Shown: in pieces, positions 1 to 10,315 of the stretch | How positions within the stretch are numbered: the stretch's first letter is position 1 | How the letters are laid out: every line of letters starts with the position of its first letter | Source of the DNA: Symbiodinium kawagutii | Lineage: Eukaryota > Sar > Dinophyceae > Suessiales > Symbiodiniaceae | DNA: 64,000 nucleotides | Direction of reading: 5' to 3' | Assembly: GCA_009767595.1 (NCBI GenBank) | Contig: VSDK01008638.1 | Coordinates: 25,809-89,808 of the forward strand | The notes under the pieces: model-generated | Told to the model about the DNA's origin: nothing | Database searches by the model: none | Seen by the model: only the letters and a program-made list of their open reading frames with translations | Program-made: the position numbers and the translations under genes

Positions 1-112
1 TCAAACATTAGAACCTACTTGATTCCCTACCCCAACCTTGTTGTCCATACATGTTCTATCTGGGGTCTATGCCGGTGTAATTTTAAATCATTTTCATATG
101 ACACATATATCA

Positions 113-144
<32 letters not shown>

Positions 145-1080
145 ATATAGATACATTCCTAATTCAATGACTGTATAGTAGTTGGTCTTCAAGAGCAACT
201 GGAGCACCGACACGCCCAACAGTCGCTGTATGCAATCTTTAGTGCTGATATGTGCTGATGCTACTCATTGTTTCCCGGAGACTTTGATGGTGACACTAAA
301 GTGACAGGTGGTGTCATGGGAGGTGGCTCCGTGCAGAACAACGTGGCGCAAAACAAAGGATAAAAACGAAGTTAAGACTGAGTGCAAATACTGGTTAAAG
401 CAGGCACTGGGCCACCAAATTCAGGAAGGACGACCAGACAAACACACTTTTATTTGCATCAGCCATAAAGTGTGGCTGAAATTCAGCCGTGTTTCGTCCT
501 ATTCTTCTCACTGTGGTGGTTGTTTTCTCGTCGGCGCTTAGGAGATCTGAATTTGCTTCATGTGCAGCTGGGTGACTGCGTGGTTTTGCACGAGCCCGAT
601 GATCGCCTTCCTGAATCTCACCTGGACACCGGACGCGGTGCTCTCGAGGCAACACAAGGCACCACAAGGCACTAATGATAAACATATCCATAGAAAGGTT
701 TCATATATTTTCATGTTTGAAGGATGAGTTCTTGAGCCCCACATACCCATAAACCTATGTGTACATACAGTATCTGCTTGCTAGTTCACATTCATGCATA
801 AACATGCGTAATTACATTAATTACAAATTACTTGCATTAGTGTCACATTTGCATAGAAAGCTGCATATAGATATATTTACGTTATACATCAATGTCATAT
901 TACTTGTGCGTATCCGCACAGAACTCAAAAGTTCAAGTTTCCCAAAGATCAGGTCCACCCACCAAGCATCACCAAGCTCTCAGGATGGTGAAGTTGGCCA
1001 AGTCGTTGGTCTTCATCCGACTTATGCAAGAGCCACTTAGACTCAGAAAGATCTGCCATTTGGACCCATTTTTGGACCCA
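1..1080. other. AT-rich stretch, no confident gene
   Basis: AT-rich sequence with a (TA)n microsatellite at about 105-150. A GC-richer island at about 300-680 is open on both strands and could contain an exon: reading + from about 540, or - across 640-540, both look moderately protein-like. I could not fix strand, frame or splice sites, so no gene is called. The rest looks like intron or intergenic DNA. Confidence 0.5.
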
Positions 1081-1084
1081 TTTG

Positions 1085-2050
1085 GTATGGTTCCTGCACT
1101 GCTTGTGCATCGTTTGACATCGCTCTGCATCGTTTTGCATCATCCTTGATCGTTTTTTTCACCTTGTCAGATCATCCGTCATGTTTGTTCCTTTGTTTGC
1201 ATGGTTGGCTCATTGTTTGTTCATTGTTTTGGCGGCAATTTTTTGACTTCTGTTTGAGCTCTTTTGCATCACTTGTCATTGCTTTTCAGCCTTACTCTGG
1301 ACTTGTTTGCGTTTGTTTACATATTCAATTTCAGCATCATTTCGTCGGTTTTGTTGCTTGATTTGTTTTGGGATGTTTTGCATCACATTGCGTTGCGTTT
1401 TTTGCAGCACCTTTTGCGTTGTGTGTTCATTTCATCGTGCTACATCGTTTTGCATAATGTTTATGTAATATACATTACTTCCCATCGGTTTATCCTGCTT
1501 GGCACCATTAGTCATGATACCTAGATTTCACCTGTTTTCCTGCAATTTACTTTGTGTCTGCTCATCCCTGCTCCTTGAAGAGGTATTTTTACATTTTTCA
1601 CCTTGAAACTTGAAACCAGTTTTTGAGAGATGTGCCGCCGCACTTGCTACGCGAGTGCGCAGGGCACAAGACAAAACAGAACAGAATGTATAGTCTTTGT
1701 ATTGTTTTGCATGGGTTTACCTCACTTTACATCCTTTTTACAAATATTTTTTGCCTTTTTTGGCATCCGTGCATGAATTTGCACCTCTTCTCATTAGTTG
1801 ATTGTTTAGTGACATGGATGAGAATGATGAGACAAAAGCATGTATTGCCTTGGCGTTTGATACTAGGTTTTTTTGTCTCCGATTGTTTTAGGTTGCTTTC
1901 TGTGTTTGTGTATGTGTCTCGTACTGTATGTTTTTTGTTTTATTGGTTTGTGGTTTGCAGTTTGCGTTGTTTTGCATTTTTCCCCCAAACAGTGTGTTTG
2001 CTGAAGGGGTTCTCACGGTAGTAGAAAAGGACCCTATGTTTCTCACTCAG
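1085..2050. repeat. T-rich degenerate repeat with recurring TTTTGCAT
   Basis: The + strand is strongly T/G-rich and repeats variants of CATCGTTTTGCAT and TTTTGCATCA many times without a fixed period. Open frames here encode only F/L/C-rich strings and are treated as non-coding. Such strand-asymmetric, degenerate simple sequence is typical of the introns in this window. Confidence 0.55.
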
Positions 2051-3130
2051 GCGCAGCTAATTCGCTGACTACGTCAAAAACGTTCCTCCATCTTCCGTTT
2101 TAGACCGAAGTCTCACACCAAACTATGGCTGGGAGAGCTCTCTTCTGGCGCTGCGTTCTCCTTTGCGCCCAGTCAGGTTTTGGAGCCGAGTGCATTCTGC
2201 ATCAAGCCATTTTGCCCCCAAGGCCATGACATGCCCCGCTGCCCCCAACTGAACCCGCTTGATGGCATTCGTCTAGGTCTTGCTGGCAAGTCGAAGGTCG
2301 ATTTCCCTGGACACATGATGCGTCTTGGGGTACTCCCTTTGGCATAGCGCAGCTCAGGGTAATTTTGTTGGAAACATGGTGTGGCTTGGTGCTCACGGGG
2401 TCGAAGTCCTTGGAGATCTGGCCTGTCCGCTGTTCATTGTGATGGCAGTTTGCCATCAGTGCTAACCCTGTGCTTGGCTTCGGTGAGGGCATTTTCTTTG
2501 ATTTTCTTCGTCCTAGATGGCATCGTCCTTCCTTTCTATTCGTTTGCGTTTTGCAATTTTTACATTTTTTGTCGCACTTGTTGGTGTCGGTTGGGTGGGC
2601 TTCACATGGCGTTTCCTTCGTTCGCCATGCTTTGGCCGTTGCGAGCCTTAGGGCCTGGTAGGCGCAAGAGAAAGTCACATTTGGAATCCGTGGCAGGCGC
2701 CAGGACATCTATGTGTTTGACATTATTTTACAAAACGCCTAACCGTCATTGATTTTGGGATGTTGCAAAAAAAGCTGGCAAGCCCGCGGAAAATCACCGT
2801 GTCCGAAAAGAGTGACTTTTTTCATGGCATGCGGAGCATTTCGTGGTCTTGAGCGTTCTTTGGAAGAGCTCGAACCCCTCGTTTTGTGAGACTGTCAAAA
2901 TTTGCATTTGCTGTAGATCATTTTGGGCAACTGGTGTAGCACTTCGTATGCCTTGGGATCAGCTTTTCGTGGCAAGGGCAGCTTTTTTTGGTAACATCAC
3001 TTGAGATTTCAAAACGCAGTGAGACATCATGTGACCACTCGGGTGACCTTCAAACCTGCGCTTTTTTTGCGTCTGCGCCCGGTGCTCGCGCAAACTCCTG
3101 CGGAGTTTGTGCAGGTCAGATCGCTCTCGT
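2051..3130. other. Mixed-composition stretch, no confident gene
   Basis: GC content rises at 2060-2720 and frames are open on both strands for more than 300 bases. Neither translation resembles a known domain, and I see no splice sites that would support one frame. A CCATTTTGCCCCCAAG string near 2205 vaguely recalls the dinoflagellate spliced-leader sequence but is too diverged to call. Confidence 0.35.
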
Positions 3131-3610
3131 CTTTGGGCGGTGCTCCTTTTGGCTCTGGAAGAGATCTTGCAGAAGGATCTTTCACAACGAAAAAACAAAG
3201 ATCTAGGTCTTCTGCGTTAAATACGGTTTTCTCATGTCTTTGCCGCAAATCTTGTAGATAAAGAATTCTATGAGCTCTTGTAGAGGCCTAGTGCGGAGAT
3301 CTTGTATAGAGATTTCTTTGTTTGTAGAGGTGTTCTGCCGGGATCTTCTAAAATCTTGGAAAGACTCCCCCTACAGATTTTGCCAAGGGACTTGCCAGAG
3401 AGAGTGTATGCAGCTCTTCTACGGGGATCTTGTAAGAGTTCTCCCACAGTGATCTTGCCAAGAGACCTCTTCTGGAAAGATTTCCTCAAATTATCTACGA
3501 TGTTCTTGCCGATGAATTATGCTCTTGCCAAAAGACCTCCGATCAATAAATAGTGCCCTTGTAGGAAAACATTGTGCAAAGATCTTGTACAATAATCTTG
3601 CTACAAGATT
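3131..3610. repeat. Degenerate GATCTTGTAGAG minisatellite
   Basis: Variants of AGATCTTG(T/C)(A/C)(A/G)GAG recur roughly every 20-45 bases across this stretch. Copies are imperfect and spacing is irregular. No gene is seen. Confidence 0.5.
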
Positions 3611-3802
3611 ACGTTTAGATTTGTATTGCATCCTTATCACGATTCCTCCCACCACACCGTTTGGTGCCTCGTGCCGGGATAATTGGACAGGGTTGAATGG
3701 CCTTGCACAATTTTGTCATGGTCTTGCGTTGGTCTAGACGCCCTGCACAGGTGTGCATATGTTGAGGCTGTTTGTAGCATTGCCTAGTTTTAAAGGCTCG
3801 CT

Positions 3803-4225
3803 TTGACATACATATATGTAATATATATCTCTATATATATATATATATTCATATGTGCACACACACAGATATATATATATATATATATGCTACACACACA
3901 AATGCACACACACACACAGATATATATATATATATTTTACATACACACACATATCTATCAATCTCTCTCTCTATATATATATATATTTATTCATTTACAT
4001 CAATATAGATTTACACACACACATATATATATATATATATTTCCACACACAGAGAGAGATATATATATATATATGAAATATCACACCCACACACACACAC
4101 ACATATATATATATATACAGTATATATATATACAGTATTTAAATTCATATATATATATATTTAATTTATAGATAGATATATATATATATATATATATATA
4201 AATACTGTATATATGTTTATTTAGA
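3803..4225. repeat. Mixed (TA)n / (CA)n microsatellite
   Basis: Alternating blocks of TATATA, CACACA and CTCTCT fill this interval. Open frames in it (Y/I/H/T strings) are simple-sequence artefacts. Confidence 0.9.
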
Positions 4226-4230
4226 TTTAC

Positions 4231-5130
4231 ATACAAAAGATAGATGTGCATATAACGTTCTTTTCGTGCCGTTCAACCTTTTTTTACATCTTTTGCTATT
4301 GTTGGAAATGGTTTCACATTAGTTTGCCTGATTCCATTGAACACGTTTTACATCCTTGCCCTTGTGCTATGTTAGAATGATTTACATTGCATTGTTCCGA
4401 ATGGATGTGCCTCCTCTTGCTTTGATTTAGATTTCATAGTGCTGCGTTCTGTTGCCTGGTTTTTACAATTTTTTGCGTCCTCCTACAGCGTTTTGCATAC
4501 TTTCTTTTGCAAGTTGTTTGATTGTTTTACATTTTGTTATTCCTGTGTTTTTAATTGTCTTACAACATTTTTGCAAAGTTCGGCATTGGCTTGGATGGTT
4601 AGTCTTGTACGGATTCGCATGGTGTTCGTTTGTTCGATGCAAGGCACATTTAAAAACTCATTTTTGTTTTCATTTTCATATCTTTATTTTATTCATTTTA
4701 TTTTATTTCATTTTTATCATTTTCTTTTTATCGTTTATCTTTGACTCTGAGCTCCGACTGGATCTGTGCCAAGGGCAAGCTCTATGTCCTATGCCCGAGT
4801 GGAATCTTGGCATCAACGGTGACATGGGACAGGAACCAAGATGAACCAAGCTCAAGGCCGCCCTAGCAGTGGAGATTTGCTTAGTCTTTCAGTGGTCTTT
4901 CAGTCCTTCGTAGTGATGGAGAATTTGGATGTGGGGCATGATATGGAATCATGGGGCATGATATGAAAGGATAGAAAAGTGCGAAAGGTCTGAGAAAGCC
5001 ATAGGAGGGTCAGACGTTCGCTTGTGACTGCCGTTTGCTCGTCGCTTGTGACTGCTTTTTGCTGACATGACGTGCGCGTTTGCTGTGTCATGTGCGTTCG
5101 TATTTTTCTGGTTTGTTGGGGGCACCGGGC
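4231..5130. other. T-rich stretch, no gene seen
   Basis: T-rich sequence with TTTTGCAT-type motifs to about 4745, followed by ordinary-composition DNA. No splice-bounded open frame could be supported. Confidence 0.45.
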
Positions 5131-5135
5131 TGTGG

Positions 5136-5505
5136 ATAGTTTGCAAGCCATGAACCCCCCAAGACCCTAAAGGTTTGTGTCCAGGTGTCAAGGTAGTAGA
5201 AGGCCAGTGGATAGTTTGCAAGCAATGACCCCACCTCCCAAGACCTTAAAGGTTTGTGGCCAGGTGTCAAGGTGGTAGAAGGCCAGCGGATAGTTTGCAA
5301 GCAATGACGCCCCCCAAGACCTTACAGGTTTGTGTCCAGGTGTCAATTAAATATAATCCGAATGGATAGTTTGCAAGCAATCATCGTAAAGGTTTGTGAG
5401 CAGGTGTCAAGGTTGTAGAAGCCCAGTGCATAGTTTGCAAGTAATGACCCCGCCCCCCGAGACCGTAAAGGTCTGTGTCCAGGTGTCAAGGTAGTAGAAA
5501 CCCAG
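5136..5505. repeat. Tandem repeat, about 75-bp unit, five copies
   Basis: Five diverged head-to-tail copies begin near 5136, 5211, 5288, 5364 and 5428. Each opens with (G)GATAGTTTGCAAGC and carries AAGGTTTGTGTCCAGGTGTC followed by AAGGTAGTAGAAG. The fourth copy has lost its central C-rich part. Short frames that persist through several copies are a by-product of the repeat. Confidence 0.9.
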
Positions 5506-6696
5506 TAACCACGCCAGCCCTCCCCGCACGATTCACAGCTCTGGTGATGCATGGGAAGTCGCAGTGATCAGCACAAATGTAGGGGTCATGGGAAGTCGGA
5601 AGTGATCGGTAAAAGGAAGTCGCAAGTGATTGGTTGACCTTCGAGCCTCGATCTCTATCGCGATGTCAATACAGTGCTGCAACTAGCATCAATCTTCTCT
5701 GATTTTGATGCCCATGATTGCCCATGTTTTTCTTGTTCTTCTTCTGGTTTGTATGACAAAACTTGTACCAAGTTCAAATTGTTTGGAAAAACATGGTCTA
5801 CAAGCATGTTGTGTCAAACAAAGGGTGCTTCGGGTCGCTATTTGCGCAAACACTGTTTTGGTGATTCCTGTGCTACAAGGGCCTTAGCCTCCAACTCGTT
5901 GAATCATTTTCACATTTTCCTGGAGTCCCAAGAGATTACCAAACTGACATGACTCAATCATTCCAATGAAATCGCCCACGCTCTGCAGCAATTTGTCACT
6001 CCACTTTTGTTTTCGGGCCCGAAAACAGGAAATTGGAAACATTCCAAAACTCGACTAAAACTCTACGCCAAAAAATGCCAAGTCAGTGATACAAGTCCTG
6101 TTTCTCGGGTCTAAGCAAGTTTCAACTGACAGTGCTTTCTGTAGTGAGAGAGTCTTGGCCAAGTTTCCCAATTTTGAACTCTTGAGACCGTAGACTTGTT
6201 GTTGCATTTTCCATCGGAATCGGATGTGTTGAGAGCTCATGGTGAAGTCGACACAACCCTTGTTTCACTGAGGATTTCATGCATTTGATCCCAAAGATCT
6301 CAAAGCCACAACAATGAATGAAGTGAAAATCAACAAGGTGAAGATGGTATCTTGGCCATGGATGTTTTTCGGTTATGGGTAGGACACATGCGTCACATCA
6401 GTGGCGCTGAAAGTTCCAAGCCTGAGAATCTTGAGTCGAATTCTGTCAGAAGAGTTCTGTCAGAACTTGAGTCATTTGTTTTATGTGCACTTGTTATGTC
6501 AGAATTTTTTGTCATTTTTTATGTCATTTTGTCATTTTTGTCATTTTTTTTGTCAGATTTTTTCGTGTCATTTTTACGTCATTCTTTGTGTACAGTAATT
6601 GTTTCTTCATTTTTCAGAATTTTATCATTTTGTCTTTTTTTTTTATGTCATTTTTTGTGTAAAACTACTGATTTTGTTTCGTGTCATTTTTCTCAG
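5506..6696. other. Intron-like stretch upstream of EF-hand exon
   Basis: No confident gene. A cysteine-rich 92-codon open frame lies on + at 5674-5952, but it has no recognisable motif or splice context and is probably fortuitous. From about 6490 to 6690 the sequence is a T-rich run of GTCATTTTT variants. It forms a long polypyrimidine tract directly before the acceptor of the EF-hand exon. Confidence 0.45.
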
Positions 6697-6775
6697 GTTT
6701 TCAAAAGACACGACGCCAACGCAGATGGCAAGTTGGCGCTGGAGGAGCTCCAGGCTGTGATGAAAGGCTTCGGAG
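6697..6775 (+). CDS. Exon: EF-hand calcium-binding motif 1
   Basis: Exon of an EF-hand protein gene. The sequence reads tctcag|GTTTTC...TTCGGAG|GTGCCC, so a pyrimidine-AG acceptor and a GT donor bound a 79-bp open segment. It encodes VFKRHDANADGKLALEEL followed by QAVMKGFG, a canonical EF-hand. Loop positions are D1, N3, D5, G6, L8 and E12, flanked by helical segments. EF-hand loops bind Ca2+, and the exact protein family cannot be told from one motif. It sits about 0.24 kb upstream of a second EF-hand exon on the same strand, so the two probably form an EF-hand pair in one gene. Whether this gene continues into the exons at 8.0-8.7 kb, or is even the start of the calpain gene 27 kb downstream, is not established. 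Confidence 0.8.
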
Positions 6776-7011
6776 GTGCCCCACGGGTACCGATGCCACC
6801 CTTTGACCATCCGCTCTGCTGAGGTCCGGTCACAAGCTCTCACCAAGTGCCACACCTCATATGATCTCATAGGATTTCATAGGATCTCTTTGATAAATTA
6901 TCATAAGTTACTTCATAAGTTTACAATGAGTTTCTAAGTTTATATATGCCATTCGAAGATTTCAAAGCTCATTGGAGTCCCATTGGCACAAGTGACCGAG
7001 TCACGTCACCG

Positions 7012-7098
7012 AGTCACCTGTGTCGCACGCCCTGCGAGGGGACATGGCACCGGAAGATTGCGAAGAACTTCTGAAGGGTTTGGACCGGGATCAAGATG
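7012..7098 (+). CDS. Exon: EF-hand motif 2 (loop split by intron)
   Basis: The + strand encodes VSHALRGDMAPEDCEELLKG followed by LDRDQDG. This is the entering helix and the first half of an EF-hand loop (D1, D3, D5, G6). The conserved second half of the loop is absent: the frame runs on into unrelated sequence and a stop. The loop is therefore probably interrupted by an intron just after the GAT-G (donor GATG|GAAACT, of GA type). The 5' boundary is inferred from a ccgag|TCACC acceptor and is less certain. Together with the exon at 6697 it makes an EF-hand pair. The exon carrying the loop's second half was not found with confidence. Confidence 0.65.
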
Positions 7099-8033
7099 GA
7101 AACTCTGCAAGCACAGAGATGTAAAGAGAATAATAGAGATGTCCAAAGACAGTCGAAAATTTCGGAGCACACAGAAAATAGAATGAACATACAAAGAGCA
7201 TGAGCTACAATAAGCTCATGCGCCGAACGCGTCACCAAACCAATTCTTGCAGTGATGCTCTCAACAGGACTCAGATCTTTCACTGGACATGCAGCCGTAG
7301 GGCTGTGACAGTTGACATTTTGCATTTTTGTCACCTTTCCAGTCAATTTTTGTTTAAATCATGTTTCTTTCGCCACAAACAAGATGAAGTAGTCGCATAT
7401 ATAGTCACATCAAGACTTTGCCGTCATTTCTCTTTGGATTTGCTCTAGCCGAGGAAAAGTTTCTGTGAATGAATTCGTTGACACATGGCTATTGGATGCT
7501 ATTGGGAAGTGTGGGTTGCTCTAGGCTCGGTGCGCAATGATAGTACCGAACGACATGATGAAAGGGGCAATCGATCACCATAGGCAACCCTTTGACATTT
7601 GTGAGTATGATGCGTGTGTGTGTGTGTGCGCGCATCTTGTTCATGATTAATAGGTATGTGAACATATGTTGCCTAAGTGGAAGGGGGACGAGTGAAGGTA
7701 TTGGTGCAATTGTTGGTATCGGTATGTGTATCAAAGGGATAAACATAGTTATTGTAATGCACCAGTATTAAGTCGTATGAATATGCATATATGTTGATAT
7801 GTCTATGTCCATGTGCTTGTTTGGGCGTATGTACACCTATCGACGCCACATGTATATGGATAAGAAGACTGCACAAGCCAAGCTCAAAGGACACTTCTGG
7901 TGGCCGGTCGACTCTGCCCCGTGAACGTGAGATCTTTGGAGATGGCAAATGGCAAGGATTAAAATGATTAGTGAGGGCAAATGTAAATGCAAAGGCACAT
8001 CAGCGAAACCGATGTCAAAATACGACGCTTCAG
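7099..8033. other. Intron-like stretch, no confident exon
   Basis: Ordinary AT-rich sequence with a short (GT)n run near 7612-7630. A 20-residue open segment at about 7858-7925 (ATG GAT AAG AAG ...) could be exonic but lacks clear splice signals. Confidence 0.4.
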
Positions 8034-8125
8034 GACTATCTCTGTGGAGGTGGAGAAGCCGAGAAGCACAAACTCCTGATGGATGGCTTTGGTTTCAATT
8101 CAGGTTCCGAGGAGACTCTCATTTG
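8034..8125 (+). CDS. Exon of unidentified gene (phase 0 to 2)
   Basis: A 92-bp segment is bounded by ...cttcag|GACTATCTC and CTCATTTG|GTAAGAC, a strong AG acceptor and GT donor. It reads DYLCGGGEAEKHKLLMDGFG followed by FNSGSEETLIW. No domain is recognised. The reading frame ends in phase 2 and continues in register into the exon at 8403, and from there into 8731. That agreement is the main reason to believe these are real exons of one gene. It lies about 0.9 kb downstream of the EF-hand pair on the same strand, so it may belong to that protein. Confidence 0.6.
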
Positions 8126-8402
8126 GTAAGACATGTGAATACATGTCATAATCCCCAAACAAATTATGGAATGTCATGTTTTTTTTCAGATGTCATAATG
8201 TACAATTGATATCAATTGATCAAATGTCATTCTTTGTGAAATTGTGAAGGCAAGGCAGCGATCTCAGCTCTTAGTCCCTTCAGATTCCAAGATGTTTCGA
8301 TTTTGTTCTCGGATTTCCGCGCATTTCCACGGGTTTCTAGGGTATCCTTTGGCATCCTTTTTCTGCGTTCCCGGCTTTGGAGATCTTTCTGTTTTTGTCT
8401 AG

Positions 8403-8462
8403 GAGGAAGACGAAGATGATCCTGAAGATCCCGGAGGAAGAGACAATGCCCAAGCCAACCAG
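8403..8462 (+). CDS. Exon of unidentified gene (GA donor)
   Basis: A 60-bp segment is bounded by tttgtctag|GAGGAAG and CCAACCAG|GACAGC, giving an AG acceptor and a GA-type donor. In the phase set by the upstream exon it reads RKTKMILKIPEEETMPKPT plus R across the junction. A competing acidic frame (EEDEDDPEDPGGRD...) is also open and could end at the GT donor in ATGGA|GTGAGA. The basic frame is preferred because it matches both neighbouring exons. No domain is recognised. Confidence 0.5.
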
Positions 8463-8730
8463 GACAGCATAGAGAGAGAAATGGAGTGAGATCTCAAAGT
8501 CAGAATTGATATCAACTGAAATAGTCACAATTTTCAAAGAAATAACACAAAGGAAATAACACAAGATGTTTTTCTCTTTCAATTGAAAGATTTCGCAAGT
8601 GATGCACTTTCAAACGAAAAGGCATCTCAGCGAACTCAGCAAACACTACCTTTGTGATTTTGATGGGCGATTGATATCAGAAATCTCATGGAACATTTTT
8701 ATGCACTTTATTCATGTTTCTTTTCCAGAG

Positions 8731-8743
8731 GGTTGAGCAACGT
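8731..8743 (+). pseudogene. 5' part of coding exon interrupted by LINE
   Basis: After ttttccagag| the sequence G GTT GAG CAA CGT continues the frame from the exon at 8403. It then runs into the first base of the LINE at 8744. CGT is the last codon before the insertion. GTTGAGCAACGT is the target-site duplication, repeated at 20801, where the reading frame resumes. The exon is therefore split by about 12 kb of retroelement DNA and this allele is presumably non-functional unless the insertion is spliced out. Confidence 0.6.
8732..8743. repeat. Target-site duplication, left copy
   Basis: GTTGAGCAACGT directly precedes the LINE 5' end and is identical to the 12-mer that follows the A tail at 20801-20812. 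Length and position are those expected of LINE integration. Confidence 0.93.
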
Positions 8744-9095
8744 AAGGTTTCGGCTCTGAGGATTCGTGGGAAGTGTCCCCTCCCCGTTTCCTTTAGCTTT
8801 TTACCTTAGCGGGTGGGCCACCGCCATCCGCGGGCTGTTGAGACGGCCTTGGCATTTCGGTGGATGCACTACGTGGTCTTCTTGCTCTACCTGCTCCTCT
8901 GGTTTGGTGGGCACGGTGCAATCTGCCACGCAGCGTCGAGCTGCCAGGCGGGGTCGTGCCAACGCGAGGCGAGACTGGTATTTGCACAAGCGTGGAATCA
9001 AACCCCTCCCTGGTTCTCGCTTGAAAGCGATACTGCATCGGTTGAAGTCGCACCATTCCAGGGATCAACCTTTTCTCCAGCGGATCCAATCCGAC

Positions 9096-10238
9096 ATGGC
9101 TACTCAGGAGGGGTGGTGGTGTGCGAAATGTCGCCAGCCGAAGAGTGCCTCGGCGCATTTTTGTGGCCAATGTGGGATGAGTTGGGAGAAGAGCGAGAAG
9201 ATGAGACGAAATCAGGCGAGTCAGTATCGCACCGATGCTCCTCGCTGGACGTATTGGGGACAGCCGGTCGAACAGTGGGAGGCCAATACCCCACGTCAGG
9301 GAAAGGAAGCACGGTCCAAGTCCCCCCGGCAGCGCAATCAGCAGCATCCCAAACCTCAAGGTGGCAAAGGGAAACAAAAGCATGGCAATCCAGGTCATGG
9401 AGGGAAAGGCAAGGGCTTGGGCAAGGAAGATGGTGGCAAGATGAAGCAGCCGGGCAAGAAGCAGGGCAAGGGCGATGGAGGAGAACCCACATGGAAGTCA
9501 GGCAAAACCGGCCCACAGCCTTCAGACCCCGCGCCACCACCACCACTACCAGCTCCTGCCGAACCCAGTGCCTCAGATGCTCAATTGAAGCACGTGATGG
9601 CCATGCTCAAGAAGAACCAGGAGCATCTTCCAGCCGAGGTACAGAATTTGGTTCATACCACAGATCTGCAGACCTCCCGCTCCAACATCAAGGCCCTGCA
9701 TGCAGCAGCCTCCAGATTGGGCAGTGCGAAGAAGAAGGTCCAACAAGCTCGGAATGCACGAATTGGACTGCACTCTGCATGGAAGGAGTACCTTCAGAAT
9801 GCGTGCATTCGCTGGGAACGTTTCATCCAGGAATTCACGCAAGACGACACTGCTTTGGAGAAAGATCTTCAACAAGCTTTTGGCGAACTTCAGGAAGCCA
9901 AACAGCACTTGGATCAAGTTCGCGAAACAGTGCAAGCAGAAGATCTAGAGAGCGAGAATGCGGACGACGACATGGCGGAATTTCAGGACAAGCCTGTGTC
10001 AGCTGTTTCTATCCGGGAGGGGATGGCTGGCATGAAATCGTCCATCGAGTCTCTGCGAAGACAGGCGGAAGAGTCCCTGGATGCAATGCAATCGGCCATC
10101 AAGCGGCACAAACCAGACAAGGCCGCGGTTGTGGAAGTCGACCCACCGAACCTCGCTGCCGAAGTTCCCCCAGCTTCTGGAGTAGGTGGTGCACGATCAT
10201 TGGAGCCTTTTGCTTCGGCCGGTCATCAGTCAGCTTGA
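9096..10238 (+). CDS. LINE ORF1: zinc-ribbon, basic linker, coiled coil
   Basis: ORF1 of the LINE, 380 aa from the first in-frame ATG; the frame is open further upstream to 8766 without another ATG. It begins MATQEGWWCAKCRQPKSASA and has a CxxC...CxxC zinc-ribbon or RanBP2-like finger (C-AK-C and C-GQ-C) within the first 35 residues. A Gly/Lys/Gln-rich, strongly basic linker of about 90 residues follows, then a proline-rich patch. The C-terminal half is a long helical, coiled-coil-like region (KKVQQARNARIGLHSAWKEY and beyond). This layout fits a nucleic-acid-binding ORF1/Gag-like chaperone that packages LINE RNA. ORF2 is also open through this whole region in the -1 frame. The ORF1 reading is the real one here, judged by the zinc motif and normal amino-acid composition. 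Confidence 0.85.
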   Translation: MATQEGWWCAKCRQPKSASAHFCGQCGMSWEKSEKMRRNQASQYRTDAPRWTYWGQPVEQWEANTPRQGKEARSKSPRQRNQQHPKPQGGKGKQKHGNPGHGGKGKGLGKEDGGKMKQPGKKQGKGDGGEPTWKSGKTGPQPSDPAPPPPLPAPAEPSASDAQLKHVMAMLKKNQEHLPAEVQNLVHTTDLQTSRSNIKALHAAASRLGSAKKKVQQARNARIGLHSAWKEYLQNACIRWERFIQEFTQDDTALEKDLQQAFGELQEAKQHLDQVRETVQAEDLESENADDDMAEFQDKPVSAVSIREGMAGMKSSIESLRRQAEESLDAMQSAIKRHKPDKAAVVEVDPPNLAAEVPPASGVGGARSLEPFASAGHQSA

Positions 10239-10315
10239 ATGATGTTGACCAGAGGCCTGAGCATAGCATTGAGGCGAGTGCCCCTTTGTTAAAGTGGTCT
10301 CACTCCATTTGCTCA

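Noticed and set aside
2196-2222. Relict spliced leader marking a retroposed gene
   Set aside because: Only CCATTTTG and CAAG match; the central part differs and no intronless gene follows.
5136-5505. CRISPR array
   Set aside because: The 75-bp units are contiguous diverged tandem repeats without unique spacers, and the sequence is eukaryotic.
8793-9546. Minus-strand frames of 201 and 148 codons opposite LINE ORF1
   Set aside because: Antisense shadows of ORF1's GC-rich linker; no motif, and the + strand has a clear zinc ribbon.
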